Notes: a model not told the origin generated them from the letters alone. A DNA stretch of 64,000 nucleotides from SLST01 sp046538735 (GCA_046538735.1 JBKHII010000012.1:4167-68166); one strand, 5' to 3'. Shown: positions 43,102 to 52,303, numbered from the stretch's first letter. Numbers and translations: made by a program.

Positions 43102-44400
43102 CTATCGCGACGTTTCGGCTTCCAGGTACGCCCGAAGCGCTGCGATCATCATTGACACATCGCCGGAACCGCCGGTTTCACGGATGCTGTGCATCGCGAG
43201 CAGCGGCAGTCCTACGTCCACCGTCTGCATTCCGGTGCGGGCCCATGTGATTGGACCCACGGTCGAGCCGCCCCGCATGTCCGAGCGATTCGCGAGGCGC
43301 TGCATCGCAACACCTGCCCGCTCGCACGCGCGGAAGAAGGCTGCGCCGGACACCGCAGTCGTCGCGTAGCGATACATGGCGTTCACCTTCAGAACCGGTC
43401 CGCCACCGAGCACCGGAGCGTAGTCGGGGTCGTACTTGTCCGCGTACGCCGGATGGAGCGCGTGCGCCGCGTCGTTGCTCACCACGACCGAGCGCTCCAT
43501 TGCGACCGCCACGTCCTCTTCATCACCATCGGCAGCCATGACGAGTCTTCGAAGCACCGATTCGACCGTCGCCGCCTCCGCCCCCTCGCCTGTCCGGCTT
43601 CCGATCTCCTCGTGGTTGTAGAGCAAGAGCACCCGCGGCGCATCTCCGCCGGCCACGAGGAAGGCTTCCAGACACGTGAAACAGCCGGCGAGGTTGTCGA
43701 TCCGGCTCGACGAGTAGAGCGACCGGTCCGAGCCGAGGAGCTCGCCCGGCGAGGGATCGTAGAGCCATGCCTCGATCTCGGCGATCTCCGACGCGTGCAT
43801 TCCGGCACTCGTCGCAACCAGGCGACGGAAGTCCTCGGTCGCGCTCGCGTCCGGGGCGCCGGGTTCAGCTGCGAGAAAGCCGACCATGTGGTCCTGGGCG
43901 TTGTACGAGAACCCTTCGTTCACCTTCCGATTCAGATGGATCGCCAGATTCGGAATGACCGCCCGCGAGTCGAGCGAGAAGAGCCGGACCGTTCCGTCCG
44001 CCGCGACGACACGTCCGGCGATACCCAGATCGCGGTCGAGCCATGTGGAGAGAATCGGGCCTCCGTATAACTCGGTCGGCAGGGCGAGGTACCCCTTGCG
44101 CCACGCGAGCGCGTGTTCCTTCACCCGCAAGGCAGGGCTGTCCGTATGCGCCGCCAGTATTCGGACCCCGGCGCGGACATCTGCGCCACGGAGATCGACC
44201 GCGAGCACCGCACCGTCTCCCACGCGAACGAGACCGCGCCGTAGTTCGGATCGGTTCCAACGGGAACCTCGGGGCCACTCCTGGAAACCCTCCGCGCGGA
44301 GTCGCCGAACGACCTCCGTAGCCGCATGGTACGGTGTGGGCGATGCTCCAATAAACCCGAGCAGCCGTTGTACGGCGTCGTGATCGAACGAGGACGCCAT
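43102..44400 (-). CDS. M18-family aminopeptidase
   Basis: 432 aa, standard length. Metal ligands lie in ILAAHTDSPALRVKEHALA (about 82-100), SSSRIDNLAGCFTCLEAFL (about 231-249) and LLLYNHEEIGSRTGEGAEAA (about 259-278, containing the general-base glutamate). TDSPALRVKE matches aspartyl aminopeptidase. It removes N-terminal acidic residues from peptides in the cytosol using zinc. Three bases separate it from the PilZ gene upstream. Confidence 0.92.
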   Translation of the reverse strand: MASSFDHDAVQRLLGFIGASPTPYHAATEVVRRLRAEGFQEWPRGSRWNRSELRRGLVRVGDGAVLAVDLRGADVRAGVRILAAHTDSPALRVKEHALAWRKGYLALPTELYGGPILSTWLDRDLGIAGRVVAADGTVRLFSLDSRAVIPNLAIHLNRKVNEGFSYNAQDHMVGFLAAEPGAPDASATEDFRRLVATSAGMHASEIAEIEAWLYDPSPGELLGSDRSLYSSSRIDNLAGCFTCLEAFLVAGGDAPRVLLLYNHEEIGSRTGEGAEAATVESVLRRLVMAADGDEEDVAVAMERSVVVSNDAAHALHPAYADKYDPDYAPVLGGGPVLKVNAMYRYATTAVSGAAFFRACERAGVAMQRLANRSDMRGGSTVGPITWARTGMQTVDVGLPLLAMHSIRETGGSGDVSMMIAALRAYLEAETSR

Positions 44401-44403
44401 CTG

Positions 44404-45165
44404 CTACCCTTCCATGAGCTTATCGATGTATTCCTGAAGCGACTTGTGGACGTACTCGCGGATCTGCCGTCGGGCCTTCGCATGAGGGTGATGCCGGAAG
44501 AGGATCACGTAGATCGACTTGTCGTCCTCGCGGCGACCGAGTACGACGCCGTCGACTCGCACCAGGGTGGCGCGGAGCCTCAGCTGGATATCCGGAAGCG
44601 AAGACTTCGGCGCCAGATCCACGGGCTTGTCGAACCGAATCGCCATGCCGACCGAGCTCACGTCCAGGATTCGACCCTCATGGCGTTGACCGGAAACGTC
44701 CACGTTGAAACCGGTTCGCGTATCGTTCGCGCACCGCGCACGGACGTACTTCCGCCTTCCCCGGGCCTCGTTCGCTTCGAGCGCCTGCAGAATAATGCGG
44801 GTACTCTCCTGGACGCCGAGCTTCACCTTCACGAAGCCGCACTGCACCCCGATCTCCATGAGGTACCTCTCGATGAGCTTGGCCTCCGGGTTGTAGCTCA
44901 GGATGCCCACTCGGATATTCGCGAAGGTCTTCTCCGATACGAGGCGCCGAACGTACTGCTCCCACGTCTGGCCCGCGAGGTCCGCGTCGATATTCACAAA
45001 GACGATGGAGTCGGGAAACTTCTGGAAGACTCGCAGCGCGCGTACCGGATCCTTCAGAACGTAGAGCTCGTATTCTGCGGCAAGGATCGCGTGGATCAGC
45101 TCCTCCCCCACTACGCTCGGCGGGTTGAGGAGAAAGACTTTCTTGCCGGCTGCATCAACCGCCAT
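44404..45165 (-). CDS. PilZ-domain c-di-GMP effector with degenerate receiver-like N-terminus
   Basis: 253 aa. Residues 1-~130 have alpha-beta periodicity of a receiver domain (KKVFLLNPPSVVGEELIHAI; DSIVFVNIDADLAG), but the phospho-acceptor position does not carry the usual aspartate context. Residues ~135-253 are a PilZ domain with both c-di-GMP signatures: RKYVR (RxxxR) and LDVSSVGMAI (DxSxxG). It has the same layout as the protein at 61630. It probably controls motility or envelope properties. Starts at ATG 45165 with an extended -10 eight bases upstream. Confidence 0.8.
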   Translation of the reverse strand: MAVDAAGKKVFLLNPPSVVGEELIHAILAAEYELYVLKDPVRALRVFQKFPDSIVFVNIDADLAGQTWEQYVRRLVSEKTFANIRVGILSYNPEAKLIERYLMEIGVQCGFVKVKLGVQESTRIILQALEANEARGRRKYVRARCANDTRTGFNVDVSGQRHEGRILDVSSVGMAIRFDKPVDLAPKSSLPDIQLRLRATLVRVDGVVLGRREDDKSIYVILFRHHPHAKARRQIREYVHKSLQEYIDKLMEG

Positions 45166-45173
45166 AGATCATG

Positions 45174-45182
45174 ACCATATCA
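45174..45182 (-). promoter_or_regulatory. Predicted extended -10 of the PilZ-M18 operon
   Basis: TGATATGGT (extended -10 form TGn plus TATGGT) ends eight bases before the ATG at 45165. There is no convincing -35, which fits an extended -10 promoter. Confidence 0.4.
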
Positions 45183-45207
45183 CTGCCGCGCCCGGATAGA
45201 CAGACCC

Positions 45208-45645
45208 CTACGTGAGATCCCTGCTGAAGAGCACGAGCTCGTCGCGCAACCGCCACCCGGCATGCGCCCAGAAGCCGCGTCCGGCGCCATTCTCGGAGTA
45301 GACCATCGCGTGGCACTTCACGATGCCGCGCGTTCGGAGCGCCGCGAGGGCTCGATTCACCAGCTCGGTGCCGATCCCGGCATGCTGGCGCTCCGGAGCG
45401 ACCGCGACGTGGTAGAGATAGCCTCGCCTGGAGTCGGTGCCGCACAGGATCGTCCCCACAAGCCGTTCATCCTCGACCGCACACCAGCAGAGACCTGCGT
45501 TCGCTCGCAGGAAGCTCCCCAGCGAGCCCGGATCATCCGCGCTCGAGAGGCCCACCCCCGGCGTCGCCCGCCAAAGATCGAGACAGCGTTCCACGTCCAC
45601 GCCTTCGAGTTGCCGGTAGCCGAGTTCTCCGGTGCCGCTCCGCAT
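45208..45645 (-). CDS. GNAT-family N-acetyltransferase
   Basis: 145 aa. Acetyl-CoA binding loop VAPERQHAGIGTELVNRALA (about 81-100), preceded by GTILCGTDSRRGYLYHVAV. The C-terminus GRGFWAHAGWRLRDELVLFS fits RimI/YpeA-like enzymes. Substrate unknown. It stands alone with its own TATAAT promoter. Confidence 0.85.
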   Translation of the reverse strand: MRSGTGELGYRQLEGVDVERCLDLWRATPGVGLSSADDPGSLGSFLRANAGLCWCAVEDERLVGTILCGTDSRRGYLYHVAVAPERQHAGIGTELVNRALAALRTRGIVKCHAMVYSENGAGRGFWAHAGWRLRDELVLFSRDLT

Positions 45646-45653
45646 GCGCGCGC

Positions 45654-45682
45654 ATTATAGTGGACGAGCCGCAGCACGCCAA
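45654..45682 (-). promoter_or_regulatory. Predicted leaderless promoter of the 45645 GNAT gene
   Basis: TTGGCG, 17 bases, perfect TATAAT, then eight bases (all G/C) to the ATG. No SD is possible. Confidence 0.6.
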
Positions 45683-45693
45683 CCTCCTTCCTG

Positions 45694-45722
45694 TTGACCG
45701 CTCCTCGTGATGATGGTACTTT
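45694..45722 (+). promoter_or_regulatory. Predicted promoter of tRNA-Val
   Basis: TTGACC, 17 bases, TACTTT, ending 11 bases before the mature 5' end of the tRNA. Confidence 0.5.
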
Positions 45723-45733
45723 CCGTTGGCAAC

Positions 45734-45806
45734 GGGCGCTTAGCTCAGCTGGGAGAGCGCTTGCCTTACAAGCAAGATGTCGGGGGTTCAAATCCCTCAG
45801 CGCCCA
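45734..45806 (+). tRNA. tRNA-Val (anticodon TAC)
   Basis: 73 bases fold as a cloverleaf: acceptor GGGCGCT pairs with AGCGCCC, D arm GCTC/GAGC, anticodon stem CTTGC/GCAAG around CTTACAA (anticodon TAC), T stem GGGGG/ with loop TTCAAAT, discriminator A. CCA is not encoded. A promoter lies directly upstream; the EF-G paralogue gene follows 110 bases later. Confidence 0.95.
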
Positions 45807-45916
45807 TCGACCGGCTACCCGCGGATGCGGGTGGTCCCCCATCTCGTCCCGCCCTTTCCATGAGCAACGTTCTGAGGTAGCTTTTCCTCACCGCTCGCAC
45901 CGTCACAGGAGAATCA

Positions 45917-47950
45917 ATGTCGCTCGGAAACACCCGAAACATCGGCATCATGGCGCACATAGACGCCGGCAAGACGACTACGACCGAACGTATTCTCTAC
46001 TACACCGGACGCAGTCACCGCATCGGCGAGGTAGACCGCGGCGACACCGTCATGGATTGGATGGTTCAGGAGCAGAACCGCGGTATCACGATCACGTCGG
46101 CGGCGACGAGTTGCTTCTGGAGAGACCACCAGATCAACATCATCGATACTCCCGGACACGTAGACTTCACCGCGGAGGTCGAACGCAGCCTTCGCGTGCT
46201 CGACGGCGCCGTCGCGATCTTCTGCGCCGTGGGCGGCGTGGAGCCGCAGTCGGAGACGGTCTGGCGGCAGGCGAACACGTACGAGATCCCGCGAATCGCA
46301 TACGTGAACAAGATGGATCGCATCGGCGCCGATTTCGCGTCGGTCCTCGACGAGATGCGCGAGAAGCTTGCCGCGAACCCGGTCGCGCTCCAGATCCCGA
46401 TCGGGCGCGAGAGCACGTTCGAGGCCGTCATCGATCTGCGGACGATGGAGGAGATCCACTGGTCGCAGGACAAGCAGGGAGCCGACCTCACCCGGACGCC
46501 GATTCGGGACGAGATGAAGGATGACGCGGCGCAATGGCGAGAGAAGCTCATGGACGAGCTGAGCCACCACTCGGACGAGCTGACCGAGCTCGTGCTCGAG
46601 GGGGCCGAGATACCGGTGGAGCTCATCGACGCGATCGTGCGCGAGCGTACGCTCGAGCGAGACATCGTGCCGGTCCTCGTGGGTGCGAGCCTCCGCAACA
46701 TCGGCGTGCAGCCGCTTCTGGACGCGGTCGTCTCCTACCTCCCGGCTCCCGAAGAGCTCGCACCGATCGTGGGCCACCACCTGAAGAAGGACGAGAACGT
46801 GGAGATCGAACGATCTGCGAACGGTCCGGACGTGGCGCTCGTCTTCAAGATTCAGACCGAGCGGGAGGCCGGAGCGCTGAGCTTCGTGCGTGTCTACAGC
46901 GGCAAGATCAAAGCGGGTTCCGCCGTGATGAACCACAACAAGCGCAAACGCGAACGGGTGAACCGATTGCTCCGCATCCACGCGAACCGAACCGAGCAAG
47001 TGGACTCGTTGCAGGCCGGCGAGATCGGAGCGATCATCGGATTCAAGCTCGCGCAGACGGGCGATACGATTGGAAGCGAGGGGTTCCCGGTCGTCCTCGA
47101 GCGCATGCACTTTCCCGAGCCGGTCATTTCCGTTGCGATCGAGCCGAAGACGCTCAGCGAACGCGACAAACTGAAGTCCGTCCTGGACACGCTGGCCCGC
47201 GAAGATCCCACCTTCTTTGCGAAAGAGGACGAGGATACGGGCGAGCTCATCATCTCCGGGATGGGCGAGCTTCATCTGGACGTTCTCGTCACGCGCATCA
47301 TCGACGATTTCAACGTGGGAGCGAAGGTCGGCAATCCCCAGGTGACGTACCGCGAGAGTATCTCCAAGCCGGTCGAGCACAGGGAGAAGTTCAGCCGTGT
47401 ATTCGCCGGCAAGGAGAACACCGCAGACCTCACGCTCAAGGTCGAGCCGCTCCAGCGCGGCTCCGGGAACAGGTTCACCAGCACGATCTCCACGGATACG
47501 CTCCCCGAGCCGCTCTTGCAGGCGATCGAGCGCGGCGTCCACGGCGGCCTCTCCGGCGGCATCGTACAAGGCTACCCGGCGTTCGACGTAGGCGTGACCC
47601 TCGTCTCTGCCGTCTACAACGAGACCACGTCCACCGAGTTCGCCTTCGAGGCGGCGGCAAACATGTGCCTGGACAACGCGTGCCGCGAAGCGGGACCGAT
47701 TCTTCTGGAGCCGATCATGAAGGTCGACGTCATCGTTCCCAAGGAGTTCATGGGCGATGCGATCAACGGAATAAGGATGCGCGGCGGACTTGTCCAGAGC
47801 GTGGAATCGCGACCGAGTGCCGAGCATATCCGAGCAACCGCGCCGCTGGCCAAGATGTTCGGCTACTCTACCGCGCTGCGATCGGCAACGCAGGGACGCG
47901 GCACGTACGCCATGGAGTTCAGCCATTTCGAGAAGAAGGCGAGTACATGA
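45917..47950 (+). CDS. Elongation factor G paralogue, EFG2/recycling-like
   Basis: 677 aa. GTPase motifs are intact: AHIDAGKT (13-20), switch I RGITI (55-59), DTPGH and NKMD. Domains II-V follow. In domain IV the usual H-K-K-Q-S-G-G-x-G-Q loop is replaced by EHREKFSRVFAGKENTADLT, a pattern I associate with mitochondrial EFG2 and spirochaete spdEFG2, which recycle ribosomes with RRF rather than translocate. That subtype call is inference. AGGAGAATCA precedes the ATG. A second, different EF-G lies downstream with its own promoter. Confidence 0.85.
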   Translation: MSLGNTRNIGIMAHIDAGKTTTTERILYYTGRSHRIGEVDRGDTVMDWMVQEQNRGITITSAATSCFWRDHQINIIDTPGHVDFTAEVERSLRVLDGAVAIFCAVGGVEPQSETVWRQANTYEIPRIAYVNKMDRIGADFASVLDEMREKLAANPVALQIPIGRESTFEAVIDLRTMEEIHWSQDKQGADLTRTPIRDEMKDDAAQWREKLMDELSHHSDELTELVLEGAEIPVELIDAIVRERTLERDIVPVLVGASLRNIGVQPLLDAVVSYLPAPEELAPIVGHHLKKDENVEIERSANGPDVALVFKIQTEREAGALSFVRVYSGKIKAGSAVMNHNKRKRERVNRLLRIHANRTEQVDSLQAGEIGAIIGFKLAQTGDTIGSEGFPVVLERMHFPEPVISVAIEPKTLSERDKLKSVLDTLAREDPTFFAKEDEDTGELIISGMGELHLDVLVTRIIDDFNVGAKVGNPQVTYRESISKPVEHREKFSRVFAGKENTADLTLKVEPLQRGSGNRFTSTISTDTLPEPLLQAIERGVHGGLSGGIVQGYPAFDVGVTLVSAVYNETTSTEFAFEAAANMCLDNACREAGPILLEPIMKVDVIVPKEFMGDAINGIRMRGGLVQSVESRPSAEHIRATAPLAKMFGYSTALRSATQGRGTYAMEFSHFEKKAST

Positions 47951-47982
47951 CGGCGCCGCGCCGCTTCGGCGCGAACGCTTGC

Positions 47983-48012
47983 TTGACAGCGATTTCGAGC
48001 GCCCACTATAGT
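47983..48012 (+). promoter_or_regulatory. Promoter of the second EF-G paralogue
   Basis: Consensus TTGACA, 18 bases, TATAGT. Transcription would start about 45 bases before the ATG at 48063, leaving room for the AAGGAG at 48051. Unlike most operon heads here, this gene has a normal leader. Confidence 0.75.
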
Positions 48013-48062
48013 AGGACGGTCCTAACCAACTCCAAATACACAGCGCACCCAAGGAGCACCTG

Positions 48063-50141
48063 ATGAGTATCACGACCGATTCTATCCGCAACGTCGCCGT
48101 CGCCGGCCACGGCACGACGGGAAAGACGGCTCTCGTGGAGTCGATTCTCTTCAGCGGCGGCGCGATTGCCCGACCTGAGACGGTGGAGAGCGGAAAGACC
48201 GTATCCGACTTCACCGACGAAGAGATAGCGAACAACTTCTCCATCCATACCGCTCTCACGCATCTCGATTGGAACGACCGCAAGATCAATCTCCTCGATA
48301 CACCCGGCGCCTCCGACTTCATCGGCGAGGTAGTCGCCGCGTTCCGAGCGGCCGAGAGCTCCATGATGGTGGTGGGCGCTCGCGCGGGCGTTCAGATCGA
48401 GACGATCAAGCTGTGGCGGCGCCTCGATCAACGCAACATGTCGCGGTTCGTCTTCGTGAACCGCATGGACGAAGAGCGCGCCGACTTCGCGAACGTTGTG
48501 AACGACCTGAGCGAGAAGTTCGACAAGACTTTCGTTCCGGTCGTGATTCCCATCGGTTCCGGACCCGACTACCGCGGTATCGTCAACCTCATTGAGATGA
48601 AGGCGTACATGGTGCCGGAGGCCGGCGCGAAGGAGCGGCCCGTCGAAGTACCGGACGACATGAAGGTGGCTGTGGACGAGGCGCACGAGGTGCTGATCGG
48701 CGCGGCGGCCGAGGGCGACGAGGAGCTCGAGATGAAGTATCTCGAAGAGGAGACTCTGAACGCGGACGAGGTGAGACGCGGAATCCAGGAGGGCCTGAAA
48801 GCGAACAAGATCGTCCCCGTCCTCTGCGGATCGGCGCTTCAGAACTCCGGTATCGTCTCCCTGCTGAACTTCATCGCGAACAATGCGCCGAGCCCTGCGG
48901 GCGCTACGGAACAGGCCACGAAGGGCGACGAACCGATTACTGCGACGATTTCTCTGGATGAACCGTTTAGTGCACTCGTCTTCAAGACGAGCATCGATCA
49001 GTTCTCCGGCAAGCTCAGCTACATCAAGTGCATGACGGGCGTCCTCAACGGTGAAACGGACCTGTACAACGTCCGAGAGCAGAAGAAGGACCGCGCCGGG
49101 AAACTCTACACCGCCCTCGGCAAGAAACTGGACGAGGTATCGGAGATCGTCGCCGGCGATATCGGCGTGATGTCGAAGGTCGCCACGGCGCAGACGAACG
49201 ACACGTACACGACCTCGGACAGTCCCGTCTCCTACCAGCCGCTGCAGCTTCCGCAACCGGTCCACTCCGTCGCGATCGAAGCGGAGAACCGCAAGGACGA
49301 AGACAAACTCGCCCAGATGATCTCTCGCATGGCGGACGAGGACAAGACCTTCGTGGTGAAGTACAACCCCGAAACGAAGGAGACGGTCGCGAGCGGCATG
49401 GGCGAGTTGCACCTCAACATAATCCTGGACAAGATCCGTGAGACCCAGAAGATCGAGATCACCACGCGCGTCCCGAACGTCGCCTATCGCGAGACGATTC
49501 AGGGTAATGCCGAGTCCGAGTACACGCACAAGAAGCAGTCGGGCGGCCACGGACAGTACGGCCGGGTCGTCATCAGAATCCGCCCGCTTGAGCGCGGCGG
49601 ACAGTACAAGTTCGAGAACCTGATCAAGGGCGGCGCCGTCAGCAAGGGATACATCCCGGGAATCGAGAAGGGTCTGCACGAAGCGATGGAACAAGGCGTC
49701 CTCGCCGGCTACCCCGTGGTTGACGTGGGCATCGACCTTCTTGACGGAAAAGAGCACCCCGTGGACTCGTCCGAAATGGCGTTCAAGCTCGCCGCACGCG
49801 GAGCGCTTCGCGACGCCATGTCCAGGGCAAAGCCGTCGCTCCTCGAACCGGTGATGAACCTCAACGTTTTCATCGAGGACCAGTACCTCGGAGACGTCCT
49901 GGGCGATCTCTCCGGGAGACGCGGTCGCGTCATGGGCCAGGAACAGCTCGGCGGCGGCATCATCGAGATCAAGGCACAGGTACCGCAGGCTGAGCTACTG
50001 AGATACGCGATCGATCTGCGGTCCATCACCTCCGGAACCGGCGGATTTGAACTCGAGTTCAGTCACTACAGTCCGATCTCGGGCAAGATTGCGGACGACG
50101 TGATCGCCGCCGCGAAGGCCGAAACGGAAGCCGAGGCGTAG
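48063..50141 (+). CDS. Elongation factor G-like protein (EF-G II subfamily)
   Basis: 692 aa. P-loop AGHGTTGKT (14-22) replaces the AHIDAGKT of ordinary EF-G. Switch I has no RGITI: the stretch EIANNFSIHTALTHLDW (about 54-70) takes its place. G3 is DTPGASDF, and G4 reads NRMD instead of NKxD. Domain IV keeps HKKQSGGHGQYGR (about 490-502). These are the features of the EF-G II group, whose role is unsettled (translocation under particular conditions has been proposed). It follows the EFG2-like gene by 112 bases but has its own strong promoter and an SD (AAGGAG). Confidence 0.88.
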   Translation: MSITTDSIRNVAVAGHGTTGKTALVESILFSGGAIARPETVESGKTVSDFTDEEIANNFSIHTALTHLDWNDRKINLLDTPGASDFIGEVVAAFRAAESSMMVVGARAGVQIETIKLWRRLDQRNMSRFVFVNRMDEERADFANVVNDLSEKFDKTFVPVVIPIGSGPDYRGIVNLIEMKAYMVPEAGAKERPVEVPDDMKVAVDEAHEVLIGAAAEGDEELEMKYLEEETLNADEVRRGIQEGLKANKIVPVLCGSALQNSGIVSLLNFIANNAPSPAGATEQATKGDEPITATISLDEPFSALVFKTSIDQFSGKLSYIKCMTGVLNGETDLYNVREQKKDRAGKLYTALGKKLDEVSEIVAGDIGVMSKVATAQTNDTYTTSDSPVSYQPLQLPQPVHSVAIEAENRKDEDKLAQMISRMADEDKTFVVKYNPETKETVASGMGELHLNIILDKIRETQKIEITTRVPNVAYRETIQGNAESEYTHKKQSGGHGQYGRVVIRIRPLERGGQYKFENLIKGGAVSKGYIPGIEKGLHEAMEQGVLAGYPVVDVGIDLLDGKEHPVDSSEMAFKLAARGALRDAMSRAKPSLLEPVMNLNVFIEDQYLGDVLGDLSGRRGRVMGQEQLGGGIIEIKAQVPQAELLRYAIDLRSITSGTGGFELEFSHYSPISGKIADDVIAAAKAETEAEA

Positions 50142-50166
50142 ACGCCCTCAGGGGTGTGCCCCGCAA

Positions 50167-50190
50167 AGAGGTGCCCCGAGGGGCACCTCT
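50167..50190. terminator. Bidirectional terminator hairpin
   Basis: AGAGGTGCCC and GGGCACCTCT form a perfect ten-base stem with a CGAG loop, between the EF-G II gene and the convergent DUF4954 gene, overlapping the stop of the latter. No T-tract follows on either strand. Confidence 0.6.
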
Positions 50191-52222
50191 ACTCCTTCGC
50201 TACCTCACGAGCTTCGCGCACTCTGGTGTCCATCAGCGCGGTCACCCGAGCGGCCTCGTCGCGCACGTTCCTCACGAAACCGTCGTCCTCCACCGACCCG
50301 AGGGCAGCCTCCATCTCTTCGGACCGAAGATACGTTGCCCGCCGGAACGGATCGCGGAAGTCCTTCTCGCGCGACTCGATCACCGCGTCTCGAACCCGCT
50401 CCTCGATACGCCTCGCTCGCTCCAGACAGTCGATCCACGAGGCGACCGACAACCGATCGACTCCAGAAAGGCAGCAGAGCACTCGATAGGCGTGCCGCTG
50501 CTTCTCCAACGCGTACCCGTCCCACCACTCGTCATACCGGCGATGCACCTCGTCCCACGTCGACACCTCTCCGCCGGCGATCTCCTCGCGCAGGGATCGA
50601 AGATCGTTCTCGCTCGTGATCTGCCCACCCAGATTCGTCCACCCAACGGTGCGCTGCCCTCCCAGGCCGGTGGCACCCATCAGGACGTCTGCAATCCGGG
50701 ATCCCGCATGATCGTGGAGATGCTGCAGCACGTTCCGCACGCCGTAGCGAATCAGCATCTCCTCGTACGCGCGATCGCCTTGCTCCGGTTTGAGGATCAC
50801 AACCGGACGACGCGATTTCTCGACCCCGTTCGCGACGATCCTGGACCCCTCCGCCGCGGCGCGCCATTCGGACAGCAACCGGCGCGCACGAATGATCTCC
50901 TCCGCCGTATCGGGTGCGAGATAGTCGAACTCGATGTGCTGTCGCTCGGCGACTCGTCGGTCCCGGTTGGGAAACTTCCACGAGTTCCTCGCGAGCGCGT
51001 ACATGTTGTAGAGCCACCAGTACGCAGGCATCACCTCGAGGGTGCCGTCCGTCTCGTTGTTGTGGACCAGCGAGAACGGGAGCGGGACGACCATCTCCGC
51101 CGGGTACGCCCCTTTCGCAACGAGAACGAAGGAGGCGAATCGGCTCGAGTGCTTGAGGCTCGTAGACAACCCCGGCCAGAACCCGCGGCCGGCGACGACC
51201 TCGCCGTCGTTCGCCCGGCTGTTGTGGTTCGATCCGATCGTTGCTCCCGCCGCGACGTTGCTCTGTCCCTCGATCAAGGCGGCGATGAGGAACGAGTTGT
51301 TGTGATGCTGCTCGTGCGAGGGAAAGAGAAGGCTGTGCTGGACTTCGCATCCCCCTACGGTGGAGTTGTCCCCGATCACCGAGTGAGCTACCCGGCTGCC
51401 GTACTCGAGGGTGCAGTGGTCCCCGAGTACGAACGACGTCGCGAAGCTCCCGTGTGAGATCCGGGACCCGCGGCCGACGATCCCGTTCTCCACCACCGCG
51501 AGGTCTCCGATCCGCGTGGGTTCCTCCCGGGACGACCTGATCGTCAGATTCCTCAACGCGGCCGCGCCTTCCACGACGCAGCACTCCCCGAACGCAACGT
51601 CCCGAACGATCCGAGTCGACCGCACGACCGAGTGCGACCCCACGACCCCGTACGATCCGGCGCGCGCGCCGAACTCACGCTGCGTCATCTCGACGAGTCG
51701 CTCCTGGAGACGCTCATCGTCACGGAACCTCGCCCAGAGGCACGCGTCCGCCGGAATCATGCCGTCGAAGGCGAGGACGGCGCGCGAGCCTGTCTCGTTC
51801 ACAACGGCGATCCAATCGCGACGAGCCTCGTCTTCCGCCTCTCCGATGATCCCGTTGCCGAACCTGGAGGTCTCGGTCGAGAGCATCTCGTCAACGTCCG
51901 AAACGATGCATCCGTCCTCGACCACGTATCGCGCAAGGTAGCGCACGCGCTCCAGGACGCAGTCGTCGCCGATTTCGCAGTCGACGAGCCGGCACTGATC
52001 GATACCCACGGACCACGCCCGTCCGGCGTGCGCGATTTCGATGGCGCGTACCGCGCCGATCCGGACGGCACCGCGAAAACTGCTCGAACGCACTCGCTCG
52101 GGGTCGAACAGGTCGGTCACGAGAACAGCGTCCCAATCGTCGGCACGGTTGCCGTTGTCCTCAAGCGTCCGTCGCTCGATCTCGGTCAACCGTCGCCACG
52201 TCCGATTGTCTGCTTTGGTCAC
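50189..52222 (-). CDS. DUF4954 family protein (left-handed beta-helix)
   Basis: 677 aa. The N-terminal ~350 residues have the hexapeptide periodicity of a left-handed beta-helix (VVEDGCIVSDVDEML; GRGSRISHGSFATSFVLGDH; LEYGSRVAHSVIGDNSTVGG), as in acyl- and nucleotidyl-transferases. The middle contains EVMPAYWWLYNMYALARNSW, and the rest is helical. This is the layout of DUF4954 proteins found in Bacteroidetes and spirochaetes; no activity is known to me. A GTG start at 52222 has GGAG six bases upstream. Confidence 0.85.
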   Translation of the reverse strand: MTKADNRTWRRLTEIERRTLEDNGNRADDWDAVLVTDLFDPERVRSSSFRGAVRIGAVRAIEIAHAGRAWSVGIDQCRLVDCEIGDDCVLERVRYLARYVVEDGCIVSDVDEMLSTETSRFGNGIIGEAEDEARRDWIAVVNETGSRAVLAFDGMIPADACLWARFRDDERLQERLVEMTQREFGARAGSYGVVGSHSVVRSTRIVRDVAFGECCVVEGAAALRNLTIRSSREEPTRIGDLAVVENGIVGRGSRISHGSFATSFVLGDHCTLEYGSRVAHSVIGDNSTVGGCEVQHSLLFPSHEQHHNNSFLIAALIEGQSNVAAGATIGSNHNSRANDGEVVAGRGFWPGLSTSLKHSSRFASFVLVAKGAYPAEMVVPLPFSLVHNNETDGTLEVMPAYWWLYNMYALARNSWKFPNRDRRVAERQHIEFDYLAPDTAEEIIRARRLLSEWRAAAEGSRIVANGVEKSRRPVVILKPEQGDRAYEEMLIRYGVRNVLQHLHDHAGSRIADVLMGATGLGGQRTVGWTNLGGQITSENDLRSLREEIAGGEVSTWDEVHRRYDEWWDGYALEKQRHAYRVLCCLSGVDRLSVASWIDCLERARRIEERVRDAVIESREKDFRDPFRRATYLRSEEMEAALGSVEDDGFVRNVRDEAARVTALMDTRVREAREVAKE

Positions 52223-52260
52223 GCTTCGCTCCGGTATGACGTGCCGGGTGGATACACGAA

Positions 52261-52283
52261 GGGCGCCGGAGTAGACGGCGCCC
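52261..52283 (-). terminator. Hairpin downstream of dps
   Basis: GGGCGCCG and CGGCGCCC form an eight-base stem around seven bases, followed on the minus strand by TTCGTGT. It lies 21 bases after the dps stop and probably ends that transcript, although the T-tract is poor. Confidence 0.5.
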
Positions 52284-52303
52284 CTCTCAACGGAAACTCG
52301 TTG

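Noticed and set aside
45809..45836. Hairpin (CTACCCGC pairing with GCGGGTGG) between tRNA-Val and the EF-G paralogue
   Set aside because: One G-T pair, and no T-tract follows; it is too weak to call a terminator or an attenuator.
45914..49757. Two long minus-strand frames opposite the EF-G paralogues
   Set aside because: Both plus-strand genes are certain; the antisense frames carry no domain or SD.
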